Below are positions 27,014 through 35,501 of a DNA stretch of 64,000 nucleotides, piece after piece (the stretch's first letter is position 1; each line of letters begins with the position of its first letter). Made by a program: the position numbers and the translations under genes. The DNA lies in contig OZ245029.1 in the NCBI GenBank assembly GCA_965223955.1, positions 124,001 through 188,000 of the forward strand. Reading direction: 5' to 3'. The notes under the pieces were generated by a model. It was not told the DNA's origin and did not search any database. It saw nothing but the letters and a program-made list of their open reading frames with translations. The DNA comes from Bin75 sp965223955 (lineage in GTDB: Bacteria > Nitrospirota > Nitrospiria > Nitrospirales > UBA8639).

Positions 27014-27525
27014 GCGCAGACTCATCGACGCTAAAACCTACCGCACCCGAAGCCCTCAGCACACACCATATTCCGGATGACTTTGATTGTGGTCATGACG
27101 CGCTGAATGGCTGGCTGAAGCACCGTGCCATCAAAAACGAGGCTTCAGGCGCGTCACGGACCTATGTGGTCTGCCACCAGAGCCACGTGGTTGCGTATTA
27201 CACGTTGGCAACCGGTGCCGTGCAATGCACGCAGGCCCCTGGCCGGGTCCGCCGCAATATGCCGGACCCTATTCCCGTCATGGTTCTTGGTCGCCTGGCC
27301 GTACAACTCGATTGGCAAAAGAAAGGCCTGGGGCGAGACCTTCTTGCCGATGCCATCAGGCGTACTCTGCAAGCCGCGGATCTTGCCGGCATCCGTGCCT
27401 TCGTGGTTCACGCCCTCTCCGATGAAGCCAAACGATTTTACGAACGGTTTGGCTTTCAGTCCTCTCCCACGGACCCGATGGATCTGATGATGACCCTGAA
27501 AGATGCGAAGGCACATTTATCATAA
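27001..27525 (+). CDS. GNAT acetyltransferase toxin (TacT-type), 174 aa
   Basis: TacT-like toxins acetylate the amino group of charged tRNAs and so stop translation. The protein has the family opening STHHIPDDFDCGHDALNGWL, then TYVVCHQSHVVAYYTLATGA. The acetyl-CoA loop is VMVLGRLAVQLDWQKKGLGR, and the C-terminal FYERFGF contains the conserved Tyr. The start is a TTG at 27001 inside the antitoxin gene; GGAAG lies just upstream. A 259-base gap without genes follows, containing a repeat fragment (27688-27725). Confidence 0.87.
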   Translation: MGKLSADSSTLKPTAPEALSTHHIPDDFDCGHDALNGWLKHRAIKNEASGASRTYVVCHQSHVVAYYTLATGAVQCTQAPGRVRRNMPDPIPVMVLGRLAVQLDWQKKGLGRDLLADAIRRTLQAADLAGIRAFVVHALSDEAKRFYERFGFQSSPTDPMDLMMTLKDAKAHLS

Positions 27526-27784
27526 GCGCTCTTCCCGGAATGAAGCTTATCCTGCGGAATATGACGTGACGTGACGACAGAAACTCTTGCCTCAGCCAAC
27601 GCTCGTTGCAAACGGTCCTCAGCTTCTTTTATGGTGGCTGTTGCAGAACGTGTATCGTCTTTACATCCTCACAACTTCTTCAGTCTCTACCTCCCCTTCG
27701 CCCCTCCTGACAAAAGAGGGGAAGAGAAGTGGCGGGAACGGTCAACAAAGTCGTGAAACACCTGGATGACAGAAAAGGAGCATC

Positions 27785-28849
27785 ATGATTGTAGCGGGAG
27801 ACATTGGCGGAACCAAAACCTACCTTGGATTGTTCGATTGGCAAGAGACACGAGTCGCCCCTATTCGGGAGGAGAAATTCTGGAATGCGGACTTCGAGTC
27901 GTTCGAGGAAATCCTCGAAGAATTTTTACAGCCCCCAGCCCCTGCTGATGCTCTGGCCGAGGGCGATGAAGAAGAATCTGAAGACACGGAGATCGAGGAG
28001 GAAACCGTCCAGATTTCCCCGACCATGCCTCTCCAGGCGGCCTGTTTCGGCGTCGCCGGCCCGATCGTCGACAACCGCTGCCGCACCACGAATCTCCCGT
28101 GGGTCATCGACGGTCACGCCCTGACCGAAACCCTGAACACCTCCTGCGTGCGCTTGCTTAATGACGTCGAAGCCATGGCCTACGGCGTGCTGGTCCTCGA
28201 GCCGGAAGAAACCGAAGTGGTCCACGGCGAACGGCAGGAAGACGGCACAAAAGTCCTGATCACTCCGGGAACCGGACTGGGCGAGGCCGTTCTCTATTGG
28301 GACGGGGAGCGGTATCATGCGTTGCCGTCCGAAGGCGGGCATGCCAGCTTTGCGCCGACGACCGATCTCGAGATCGACCTGCTCCGGTACCTGCGCACGA
28401 GCTTTCTGCACATCAGTTACGAACGGGTGGTATCCGGAAACGGCCTGCATGCCATCTATCAGTTCCTTCGCGATACCAAGAAAAATGAGCCGACCTGGTT
28501 TGCCGAACGCCTGCCCACCGGAGATCCGCCGGCGCTGATCGCTGAAGCCGGACTCATCGGCAAGCCTGAGATTTGCGTCCAGGCTTTGGACCTGTTCGTC
28601 TCCGGCCTGGCCGGGGAAGCCGGGAATTGCGCCCTGAACACGTTGGCGCGGGGCGGGGTCTATCTCGGCGGTGGGATCGTTCCGAAAATCATCGACAAGC
28701 TCCGCGATCAACGCTTTGCGCAAGCGTTCGTCAACAAGGGACGGTATAAACGGTTGCTCTCATCGATTCCAATCCACGTCATCCTGAACGACAAAGCCGC
28801 CCTTCTCGGCGCGGCTTCCGTGGCCGCGACCATGAGCACGGAGTCGTAA
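27785..28849 (+). CDS. glk: Glucokinase, 354 aa
   Basis: ATP-dependent glucokinase of the bacterial Glk type. The N-terminal phosphate loop GDIGGTKTYLGLFD, the AGPIVDNRCRTTNLPWVIDG substrate region with catalytic Asp in RLLNDVEAMAYG, the second phosphate motif TPGTGLGEAVL and the glucose-binding SEGGHASFAP are all present. An unusual acidic insertion (about residues 56-78, with EGDEEESEDTEIEEE) lies in the first domain. AAAGGAGC before the ATG is a good ribosome-binding site. It is 10 bases upstream of rpiA, so glucose entry and the pentose phosphate pathway are probably co-transcribed. Confidence 0.92.
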   Translation: MIVAGDIGGTKTYLGLFDWQETRVAPIREEKFWNADFESFEEILEEFLQPPAPADALAEGDEEESEDTEIEEETVQISPTMPLQAACFGVAGPIVDNRCRTTNLPWVIDGHALTETLNTSCVRLLNDVEAMAYGVLVLEPEETEVVHGERQEDGTKVLITPGTGLGEAVLYWDGERYHALPSEGGHASFAPTTDLEIDLLRYLRTSFLHISYERVVSGNGLHAIYQFLRDTKKNEPTWFAERLPTGDPPALIAEAGLIGKPEICVQALDLFVSGLAGEAGNCALNTLARGGVYLGGGIVPKIIDKLRDQRFAQAFVNKGRYKRLLSSIPIHVILNDKAALLGAASVAATMSTES

Positions 28850-28859
28850 GCCATCCATT

Positions 28860-29564
28860 ATGCCTTCTCCACCATCTCCCGACTCGCAAGAAACCGGCAA
28901 ACGCGCGGCCGGCGAAGCCGCCTTGGACTTTATCCGGGACGGGGCGCTCGTGGGTTTGGGAACCGGCTCCACCGTGAAATATTTTCTTCTGGCTCTCGGC
29001 AAACGCGTGCAAGCCGGACTACGGGTTCACGGCGTGCCCACGTCTCACGAAACCGCGGAATTGGCCAGGCAATTGCAGATTCCCCTTCTCCCGGAGCAGG
29101 AAGAGTGGGCCTTGGACATGGCGGTGGATGGGGCGGATCAGGTTGATCCCCACTTTCAGTTGATCAAGGGTGGAGGCGGAGCCTTACTGCGAGAAAAAAT
29201 CGTGGCCGCGGCCGCGCGCACGTTCATTGTCCTGGTCGATCACACGAAATGCGTGCCGGTATTGGGTACGCCCATACCCGTTCCCGTGGAAGTGACCCCG
29301 TTCGGATGGCCACAGTCCGCGAAGCAGCTTCAGGCATTGGGAGGCGTCCCGACGCTCAGGGAAAAACAGGGAACGGTATTCGAGACTGACGGAGGCCATT
29401 ATATTCTTGATTTTCTGGTGGACTCGATCAAGGACCCCGGTGAACTCGAAGCGCGTCTCAATCGCATACCGGGCGTCGTGGAAAACGGGCTCTTCGTCAA
29501 CCGCACCTCGACGTTAATCATCGGATCGCCAGACGGCGTTCAAATCAAACACTGCCCTTCTTGA
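28860..29564 (+). CDS. rpiA: Ribose-5-phosphate isomerase A, 234 aa
   Basis: Interconverts ribose 5-phosphate and ribulose 5-phosphate. The family motifs are clear: GLGTGSTVKYFL near residue 33, GVPTSHETAELA, and DMAVDGADQVDPHFQLIKGG with the catalytic Asp/Lys region. REKIVAAAARTFIVLVDHTK follows, and PVPVEVTPFGW comes later. Length is normal with a short N-terminal extension. It follows glk after 10 bases and ends 20 bases from the convergent antitoxin gene. Confidence 0.95.
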   Translation: MPSPPSPDSQETGKRAAGEAALDFIRDGALVGLGTGSTVKYFLLALGKRVQAGLRVHGVPTSHETAELARQLQIPLLPEQEEWALDMAVDGADQVDPHFQLIKGGGGALLREKIVAAAARTFIVLVDHTKCVPVLGTPIPVPVEVTPFGWPQSAKQLQALGGVPTLREKQGTVFETDGGHYILDFLVDSIKDPGELEARLNRIPGVVENGLFVNRTSTLIIGSPDGVQIKHCPS

Positions 29565-29584
29565 CCAGCCTCTTGATCTGCAGC

Positions 29585-29836
29585 CTACACCGGCTTTTTG
29601 TACGCTTTGCTCCGGTGTGCGATGCGAACGACCAGCCCAAGTTCCTGCCTCATCTTTTTGCTTGTCAGGCGATCAGCAGGATTTTCAAGTCTGGATTCGG
29701 CAATATAGCGATCTTCCAATTCATCGATATGGTCTTCGATGAGTTGGCGGATATCAAACGTCTTGGTTCGTCCGGTTGTTTCTGCCAGATGATCCAGTCT
29801 GTTTTCCAGTTCCTTATTCAAACGAAGAGACGCCAC
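29585..29836 (-). CDS. Ribbon-helix-helix antitoxin (RelB/DinJ-like), partner missing, 83 aa
   Basis: The first 70 residues match RelB-type antitoxins: SLRLNKELENRLDHLAETTG, RTKTFDIRQLIEDHIDELED, then RYIAESRLENPADR and KKMRQELGL. Family members usually end about there and are followed by a RelE toxin. Here the frame runs on into VVRIAHRSKAYKKPV and stops 20 bases from rpiA, leaving no room for a toxin. I infer that the toxin was lost and the antitoxin gene gained a new end. Confidence 0.75.
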   Translation of the reverse strand: MASLRLNKELENRLDHLAETTGRTKTFDIRQLIEDHIDELEDRYIAESRLENPADRLTSKKMRQELGLVVRIAHRSKAYKKPV

Positions 29837-30033
29837 CTTGCACCTTCCATATTCCTTGGGCCGTATTCTTTAGTTGTTGTAATACATGCATGACAAGTAA
29901 TGCACTTAATACATAGCTATCAAGCTATTCTTCAATACGTCGCCATCCAGGCCACGAATTGCACGGCATGTTTCGGTAATGGTAGAGTGCTACCGTTCCG
30001 ACGCATTGAGCGCGACAGCATACCCCATAGGCT

Positions 30034-30111
30034 GGTCCCATCGTCTAGCTTGGCCCAGGACGGCACCCTCTCAAGGTGCAGACACGGGTTCAAATCCCGT
30101 TGGGACCACCA
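30034..30111 (+). tRNA. tRNA-Glu (CUC)
   Basis: Cloverleaf with acceptor GGTCCCA paired to TGGGACC, anticodon stem GCACC/GGTGC around loop CTCTCAA (anticodon CTC), a T arm containing TTCAAAT, discriminator A and an encoded CCA. It reads GAG codons. Confidence 0.95.
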
Positions 30112-30149
30112 TTCCCCACTCCCGGCATTTCCAATAATTTCCCATGAGC

Positions 30150-30188
30150 ATCACAAAAACCTCTCCTGTAGAGTCTTTTGTGATTTTT
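30150..30188 (+). terminator. Rho-independent terminator after tRNA-Glu
   Basis: A nine-base stem ATCACAAAA/TTTTGTGAT encloses an inner CTCT/AGAG stem and is followed directly by a T run. It lies 39 bases past the tRNA-Glu 3' end. The rest of the gap to the IS (30189-30414) shows no gene. Confidence 0.75.
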
Positions 30189-30414
30189 AAGGTGATTATA
30201 GTCCTCCACATCGTCATCGTCCGTATTTCTCGTCAAGTATTTTCTGAGCACGTTCACAGTCCTCCAAGGAGTCCTAGCCTCCCGTCCCTGCATTGATGTC
30301 CACTAACATCTTATAGACGGCAGGATTGAGTTTTTGCATCGCTGGATTATCTGATAGAAAGTCTCCATCACCAATAACGGGAATTGTATACCTAAATCCG
30401 CACTATGACGAAAG

Positions 30415-31501
30415 TGTATAGGTTCAGAAACATATGGCACTCCTTGACCCAGGAGGAGTCACCATGCACATCCACCATCTCGGCTACCGGATCCGGGGGT
30501 TCTATCGAGTAGCCAATCTGGGCTATCGTTGGGACATGATACCCAACGAAGCTCACCACCGACTCAAGATTCTGACGTTCTGGGCCACCCATGGCCCGGC
30601 GGCGACCCAGGATGCCTATGCGGTCAGCCGCCGGACGCTCGCGCGCTGGAAACACACGTTGACCCAGGCCGGCGGTCAGCCCGCCGCCTTGGCCGCCCGC
30701 TCCCGTGCCCCCCACCGACGGCGCCAGCCCCACAGCCCGCCCGCACTGAACCAGGAGATCCGGCGTCTGCGCACCACCTTCCCTAACCTCGGGAAGGCCA
30801 AACTCCACGTCCTGCTGGCCCCGTGGTGTGAGGCCCACGGCCTCGCCCTGCCCAGTGTCTCCACCATTGGGCGCCTGATCGCCCGTGCGCCCGACAAGAT
30901 GCGGCACGCCCCCGTCCGCTTGACGGCGCGGGGCCAGCCTAAACCCGTCGTGCGGCCGCGCAAAGCGCGGAAACCCCGCGGCCACTCCGCCCCGCCCCTC
31001 GAGGTGTTCGCCTGTGATACCGTCGTCCGGCTCCAGGCGGGCCTCCGCCGCTACTTGTTCCCCTTTCTCGATCCCCACTCGCGCTTCGCGGTCGCCGTGG
31101 CCACGCCCCCCGCGTCCAGCCGCCAGGCGACCCGCGCGCTGGAGGCCTTGTGCCAGGTGCTGCCACGCCCCCCGCGGGTCGTGCTCTCCGACAACGGCTC
31201 GGAATTCCTGGGCCACTTCCAGCAGCGGTTGGAGGCGCGCGGCATCACGCACTGGTGGACCTATCCCCGTTCCCCGAAAATGAATGCCCATGTAGAACGG
31301 TTCAACCGGACCATTCAGGAACAGTTCGTGGACTATCATGAGGACTTGCTGTTCGACGACGTGGCCCTGTTCAACCAACAATTGGCCGACTGGTTGATCG
31401 CGTATAACACCGTCTTACCCCACCATAGCCTTGGCCGCCAATCTCCGGTACAATTCCTCCTTCACCATCAACCCGAGTGCCAAATGTGGTGGACCCATAC
31501 A
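30415..31501 (+). mobile_element. IS481-like insertion sequence, copy 2 (1,087 bp)
   Basis: Same element as 6864-7950, opposite orientation, bounded by TGTATAGGTTCA and the complement of TGTATGGGTCCA. It has a perfect 5-bp target duplication GAAAG (30410-30414 and 31502-31506). One silent base difference from the other copies was noticed (G at 30661). It lies between tRNA-Glu and the retropepsin pair. Confidence 0.95.
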
Positions 31502-31510
31502 GAAAGTTGA
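30464..31510 (+). CDS. IS481-like transposase, copy 2, 348 aa
   Basis: Identical in protein sequence to the other two copies through the end of the IS (QMWWTHT). The AGGAGGAG ribosome-binding site five bases before the ATG at 30464 defines the start. As in the other copies, the IS supplies no stop. Here the flanking target DNA ends translation after only two extra codons (Glu-Ser, TGA at 31508), making this the shortest version. Confidence 0.92.
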   Translation: MHIHHLGYRIRGFYRVANLGYRWDMIPNEAHHRLKILTFWATHGPAATQDAYAVSRRTLARWKHTLTQAGGQPAALAARSRAPHRRRQPHSPPALNQEIRRLRTTFPNLGKAKLHVLLAPWCEAHGLALPSVSTIGRLIARAPDKMRHAPVRLTARGQPKPVVRPRKARKPRGHSAPPLEVFACDTVVRLQAGLRRYLFPFLDPHSRFAVAVATPPASSRQATRALEALCQVLPRPPRVVLSDNGSEFLGHFQQRLEARGITHWWTYPRSPKMNAHVERFNRTIQEQFVDYHEDLLFDDVALFNQQLADWLIAYNTVLPHHSLGRQSPVQFLLHHQPECQMWWTHTES

Positions 31511-31572
31511 AAAAAACAGAAAAAAATGTTGATATATCAAGGTCATCGCAGTTTACAGAAGGAGGATGAATC

Positions 31573-31836
31573 ATGACAGATCCTCTCAAACAAGAAAAAA
31601 ACTATTTGAAGTCTCATCAGGTGAAACTTGCCGAACAGTATCCGGGCAAGTACTTGCTCATAAAAGGGGCCACCGTCCATGGGGCATTTGAGACCTATGA
31701 GCAAGGTGTGATCGAGGGTGCGAAGCTATTTGGTGCGAGCCATTTTCTGGTTCGTTCGGTCTTGCAGCCAGATGATGTTGAGGCTCCAAGTATTCCCGCG
31801 TTATCTGTAGGAGTTCCGCTCGTTGCCCATCCTTAA
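31573..31836 (+). CDS. Small conserved protein upstream of a retropepsin gene, 87 aa
   Basis: No firm family call. The segment QYPGKYLLIKGATVHGAFET, then YEQGVIEGAKLFGASHFLVR, resembles DUF5678-like short proteins that often precede retropepsin-like genes. A strong ribosome-binding site (GAAGGAGG) precedes the ATG. The 3' end overlaps the next gene by 14 bases, so the two are translationally coupled and probably act together. The IS copy ends 71 bases upstream, possibly separating the pair from its original promoter. Confidence 0.75.
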   Translation: MTDPLKQEKNYLKSHQVKLAEQYPGKYLLIKGATVHGAFETYEQGVIEGAKLFGASHFLVRSVLQPDDVEAPSIPALSVGVPLVAHP

Positions 31837-32302
31837 TACCCGCGTGACCACTCACGGGAAGGATCAGCATGGGGAGCCTCTACCTTCTCATATCGGTCTA
31901 CAACAGACAGGTCCAAGAGTCCATATCACAATCTCTCCGCTCGAAGGCCAACTCAAATCATCAGCAGATAAAGGTGAGACACCCACAATCCCGGTTGTGG
32001 GGTGGGCTTTGATAGATACGGGGGCAAGCTTGACCTGCATTGACCGAAAGACGGCTGAAAAAGCAGGGCGGGCTTTGGTCGATAGTGGACCGATAACTTC
32101 AGCGACTCATGACAATGAGATCGTGCCAATCTTCGCTGGTCGACTGAAGATTGAAGGTCTGCCACAATACCTGAACGCACACCGTGCTTATGGAGTCAAC
32201 CTTGAACCTCAAAGGCTGATTGCATTGCTCGGGCGGGACATGCTGGCAAATTGCGTTTTCATTTACAACGGCCTTGACGGATCATTTTCTCTATCCATCT
32301 GA
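31823..32302 (+). CDS. Retropepsin-like aspartic protease, 159 aa
   Basis: A single pepsin-like half-domain: VVGWALIDTGASLTCIDRKT contains the catalytic D65-T-G-A-S. The C-terminal IALLGRDMLANCVFIYNGLD is the ILGxDxL-type hydrophobic-glycine strand of retropepsins. It should be active as a homodimer. No signal peptide is visible, so it is probably cytoplasmic. Translation starts at TTG 31823, with AGGAG at 31809-31813, inside the upstream small gene. Substrate unknown. Confidence 0.8.
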   Translation: MPILNTRVTTHGKDQHGEPLPSHIGLQQTGPRVHITISPLEGQLKSSADKGETPTIPVVGWALIDTGASLTCIDRKTAEKAGRALVDSGPITSATHDNEIVPIFAGRLKIEGLPQYLNAHRAYGVNLEPQRLIALLGRDMLANCVFIYNGLDGSFSLSI

Positions 32303-32331
32303 AGCCTGAACTATCACAATCAGGAAGCTCA

Positions 32332-33441
32332 ATGACGCGCACCTTTCATGACGGGGCTGACGATGGGCTCGAGGCCTTGGAAGCCCTTGACCCCGCACGC
32401 ATTCATTCCTTCTCCGATCTTCTGACCGCGATGAAAAAAACCGCATTCGGGGGCCGGCGGCTCGGGGAAGCCTTCGAGGTGCTCAAGGCCATGATCGAGG
32501 ACCCCGACTGTTTCGTGGTCATGACGCTTTCAGGGGCCATGACCATCGCCAAAATGGGGAAAATCATCTGTACCATGCTGGATCGAGGGATGGTCCAGGC
32601 CATCGTCTCGACCGGTGCGTTGATGGCCCATGGCATGAGCGAAGCCGTCGGACAAACGCATTATAAATACCAGCCGGTCATGGACGACGTCGAACTCTTT
32701 GAAAAGGGGTATAACCGGGTCTATGACACGCTGGAAATGGAATTGAATCTGAACCACGTCGAGGAAGTGGCCGCCGTCACCCTGAACCGGCTGCGTCCCG
32801 ATGAACAGCTCTCGTCGGAACTCCTGAACCGGGAACTGGGGCGGACGCTGGCCGAACAATTTCCCGGCCCTGGTATCCTCAAGAGTGCCTTTTTGCAAGG
32901 AGTCCCGGTGTACATCCCCGCGTTCACGGATTCTGAACTGGGCCTCGATACGTCCATTTGGTCCATGAAAGCTCACGGGCCGGCTCAATCAAGTGCGGAA
33001 CCCAAACCGGACGATGACCGGGCGATGTGGGATCGTTTGCAACACCATCGTCCCAACTTTAATCCGTTTCTCGATCTCAACAGCTATACCCACAACCTCC
33101 TGGGCGCCAAGCGACTGGGCATCTTTACCATCGGCGGCGGCGTGCCCCGCAATTGGGCGCAACAGGTTCCCCCGTACATCGAAATCCTGAATATGCGGTT
33201 GGGCACCACCCTCACCCCTCCCCGATTCCATTATGGCGTCCGCATTTGCCCGGAACCCGACTATTGGGGAGGGCTCAGTGGCTGCACCTACCAGGAAGGA
33301 ATCTCCTGGGGGAAATTCGTTCCACCCGAACAAGGGGGACGGTTCGCAGAAGTGTTGAGTGACGCCACCGTGGTCTGGCCGCTGTTGCTCATGGCCTTAC
33401 TCGAAGGGCCTTCCGCTCAATCGGACACCGGCAAGCCGTGA
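32332..33441 (+). CDS. Deoxyhypusine synthase family protein (possible homospermidine-type enzyme), 369 aa
   Basis: Homologous to eukaryotic and archaeal deoxyhypusine synthase, although bacteria lack the eIF5A substrate. NAD- and polyamine-site segments are present (CFVVMTLSGAMTIAKMG, IVSTGALMAHGM, FTIGGGVPRNW). The catalytic Lys is conserved as Lys328 in ISWGKF, equivalent to the SWGK motif of the human enzyme. Some bacterial members (SpeY in cyanobacteria) make homospermidine. A pyruvoyl arginine decarboxylase 4 kb downstream supports a polyamine role. Stand-alone ATG start at 32332. Confidence 0.88.
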   Translation: MTRTFHDGADDGLEALEALDPARIHSFSDLLTAMKKTAFGGRRLGEAFEVLKAMIEDPDCFVVMTLSGAMTIAKMGKIICTMLDRGMVQAIVSTGALMAHGMSEAVGQTHYKYQPVMDDVELFEKGYNRVYDTLEMELNLNHVEEVAAVTLNRLRPDEQLSSELLNRELGRTLAEQFPGPGILKSAFLQGVPVYIPAFTDSELGLDTSIWSMKAHGPAQSSAEPKPDDDRAMWDRLQHHRPNFNPFLDLNSYTHNLLGAKRLGIFTIGGGVPRNWAQQVPPYIEILNMRLGTTLTPPRFHYGVRICPEPDYWGGLSGCTYQEGISWGKFVPPEQGGRFAEVLSDATVVWPLLLMALLEGPSAQSDTGKP

Positions 33442-33567
33442 CCCGGGATACAGCTCGACACATGTTTATCCCTCCCCTTTGGGGGAGGTCAGGAGGGGTA
33501 GACCAATCGTCCATGAAGCACGCAGTTTGCCTTCTTGGCTACAGCCTCTACCTCCCCTCACCCCTCC

Positions 33568-34521
33568 TTACAAAGTGTTGTGTCCCGTGAGATTCTGTAA
33601 CAAGTGCAAAGGGGCCTGATAGTTGAGGCACCTTAACCGGGTGCGATTGTAATTGTCCACCACCCGTGTGATAAAGGCGTTCCGCTCGGCGTGACTCCGA
33701 AACCGATTGCTGCAATGGGCCCGGAGCGGGGGCTGGCTCTGTAACGCGTCACTCAGCCGCCGGTTAAAGCGTTCCACCATGCCATTGGTCTGCGGATGAT
33801 AGGGCCGGATCAGGCGATGAGTGATCCCATGCGCCCGGCACACGTGAGCCAGGCGATGCGTGCCGCTCGGCTGGCCCGCCGGTTTGCCTTGCTTGTGCAC
33901 GGCAAACCGATCGGTAAACGCGCCATCATTATCGGTCAAGATGGTGTGCACTTTGTGCGGAAACGCGGCCAGGAATTCTTCGACGGCCTGCGTCACCGTG
34001 GCGGCCGTCCGCCGGGCCAGCACCTTGACCCAGACATAGCGGGTGGCGCGGTCAATGGCCACGAACACATAACTGGGTTGCTTCTGTCATTTGCTTAACA
34101 CTTTCAGATCCAGATGAATGTAGCCGCAGGGGGTGGCCGCGAACCGCCCCACCGGCGGCGCGTCGGGGGAGGCGGGGGGCAACCGCGCGACGCCCAGCCG
34201 CACCAAGCAGCGATGGATCGCGCTCCGACTCAAGGGCGTCGCACTGCAGCGGTTCAGGACCTCCGTGACATCGTCGAGGGACAACCGCAATTGGGTGCGC
34301 AATTCGGCGATAAGGGCTTCCTGCTCGGGGGAGGTACTGGCATGGAGCTGGTGCCGGACATGGGAGCCATCGTGGACCCGGCCGGCGCGCTTCCATTTAT
34401 AGATGGTGGTCACAGCGACCCCGAGTTCCCGGGCCAAGGTCGCGGCGCTTTTGGGGGCGGTCTGGATGTAGCGGCGGGTGGCGGGAGTCGTGCGAGCTAA
34501 CTTATGCAGTTTGATGTCCAT
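33568..34521 (-). pseudogene. IS481 transposase interrupted by one in-frame TGA
   Basis: The N-terminal half has two helix-turn-helix regions (SAATLARELGVAVTTIYKWK) and reaches HLDLKVLSK. A single in-frame TGA near 34086 then breaks it, and the same frame continues QKQPSYVFVAIDRATRYVWV. The three catalytic acids are visible in HLDLKV, LTDNDGAF and GMVERFNR. Otherwise it is full length. AGAGGAGG precedes the ATG at 34521. The stop codon lies in target DNA just outside the element. Transposition is probably abolished unless TGA is read through. Confidence 0.82.
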
Positions 34522-34597
34522 GGGTCCTCCTCTGGTGGACATAGTCGATGCCACGCATGATAGCAGAAGAGTCTAGGGAATCACACGGGACAGTACA
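33576..34597 (-). mobile_element. Second insertion sequence type (IS481 family), 1,022 bp
   Basis: The ends are inverted repeats: TGTTGTGTCCCGTGAGATTC on the left against TGTACTGTCCCGTGTGATTC on the complement of the right end (three mismatches in 20). A perfect 6-bp target duplication ACAAAG flanks it (33570-33575 and 34598-34603). It is unrelated in sequence to the 1,087-bp element and has landed inside an R4 repeat. Confidence 0.88.
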
Positions 34598-34736
34598 ACA
34601 AAGGAGGGGAACGGGAGTACCCGACAGAGGCATCATGGGCATCGAGAGGACGGCTCCGCAACCGTCCCGGCTTGACAGAAGCCTTTCGCCACCCCACACT
34701 ATAAGAAATGGGTTTCTTCATGAAAAAGGAGACACG

Positions 34737-35441
34737 ATGAAGACCTCTCCACCATCGGCGTATACATCTTCCCCCATGCGGTCCGGTCGTTCGAAAATCA
34801 TAAGCGGGCTGGCGATGACGGCTTTGAGCCTCGGGCTCGCGTTGTCGGCCGGGGCCCAAGCGGATCAAGGGTTTACCGAGGAAGATGACCGGGTCCGCGG
34901 CAATCCCCAGGCCCCGATCACGCTTTTGGAATATTCGGATTTCACGTGCGGGTATTGCGAAAAATTTTTCCAGGAAACCTGGCCGATCCTGTTCTCCGAA
35001 TACATTGACACCGGCAAGATGCGCCTGGTGTATCGTGATTTCCCGCGGGCCCCCAGCGGTCCGAGCGTGGATACCGCCATGGCGGCCCGATGCGCAGGAG
35101 AACAGGGACAGTATTGGGCGATGCACGACCGTTTATTTTCAAGCAGCAACAAATTCTCGCCGGCACAACTCCGGCAACAGGCTGAAGATCTCCAGCTCGA
35201 TGCCAAGCAATTTGCCTCATGCCTCGAGGCGTCACGCTATACCCAGGACATTTTTAAAGATCGGATGGAGGCGGGCAAACTGGGTATCCGGGGTACCCCG
35301 CATTTTATTTTGTACGTCACGGATCATCCGCAAGAAGCCGTCGTGATCCCCGGCGCCTTTCCCTATGAGGTGTTCAAGGAAGAGATCGACAAGCTGCTTC
35401 AAACGGCGTCCTCCCCAAAAGCTTCTTCCGAGCCCTTATAA
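34737..35441 (+). CDS. DsbA family thiol-disulfide oxidoreductase, exported, 234 aa
   Basis: A thioredoxin-fold protein with an N-terminal membrane or signal segment (IISGLAMTALSLGLALSAGA, about residues 21-40) ending AQA, so it is probably periplasmic. The active site is C71-G-Y-C74 in YSDFTCGYCEKFF. The cis-Pro loop GIRGTPHFIL follows, typical of DsbA/DsbG-like proteins of the Thioredoxin_4 group. AAAAAGGAG upstream of the ATG at 34737 fixes the start. It may introduce or isomerise disulfides in exported proteins, including the cytochrome and autotransporter products. No operon partner. Confidence 0.87.
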   Translation: MKTSPPSAYTSSPMRSGRSKIISGLAMTALSLGLALSAGAQADQGFTEEDDRVRGNPQAPITLLEYSDFTCGYCEKFFQETWPILFSEYIDTGKMRLVYRDFPRAPSGPSVDTAMAARCAGEQGQYWAMHDRLFSSSNKFSPAQLRQQAEDLQLDAKQFASCLEASRYTQDIFKDRMEAGKLGIRGTPHFILYVTDHPQEAVVIPGAFPYEVFKEEIDKLLQTASSPKASSEPL

Positions 35442-35501
35442 GACACCCTTGTCATCATGCGAGTACGGCTGAACGTTCAACACTGCGTCTGATTTCCTCC
35501 C

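Larger units (their letters stand above)
33470..34611. repeat. Dispersed repeat R4, copy 2, split by an insertion sequence
   Basis: The left part (33470-33575) matches the R4 copy at 37036-37155, including CCAATCGTCCATG and ACAGCCTCTACCTCCCCT. The final GAGGGGAA resumes at 34604 after the insertion element and its ACAAAG duplication. The repeat therefore predates the IS. Confidence 0.75.
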
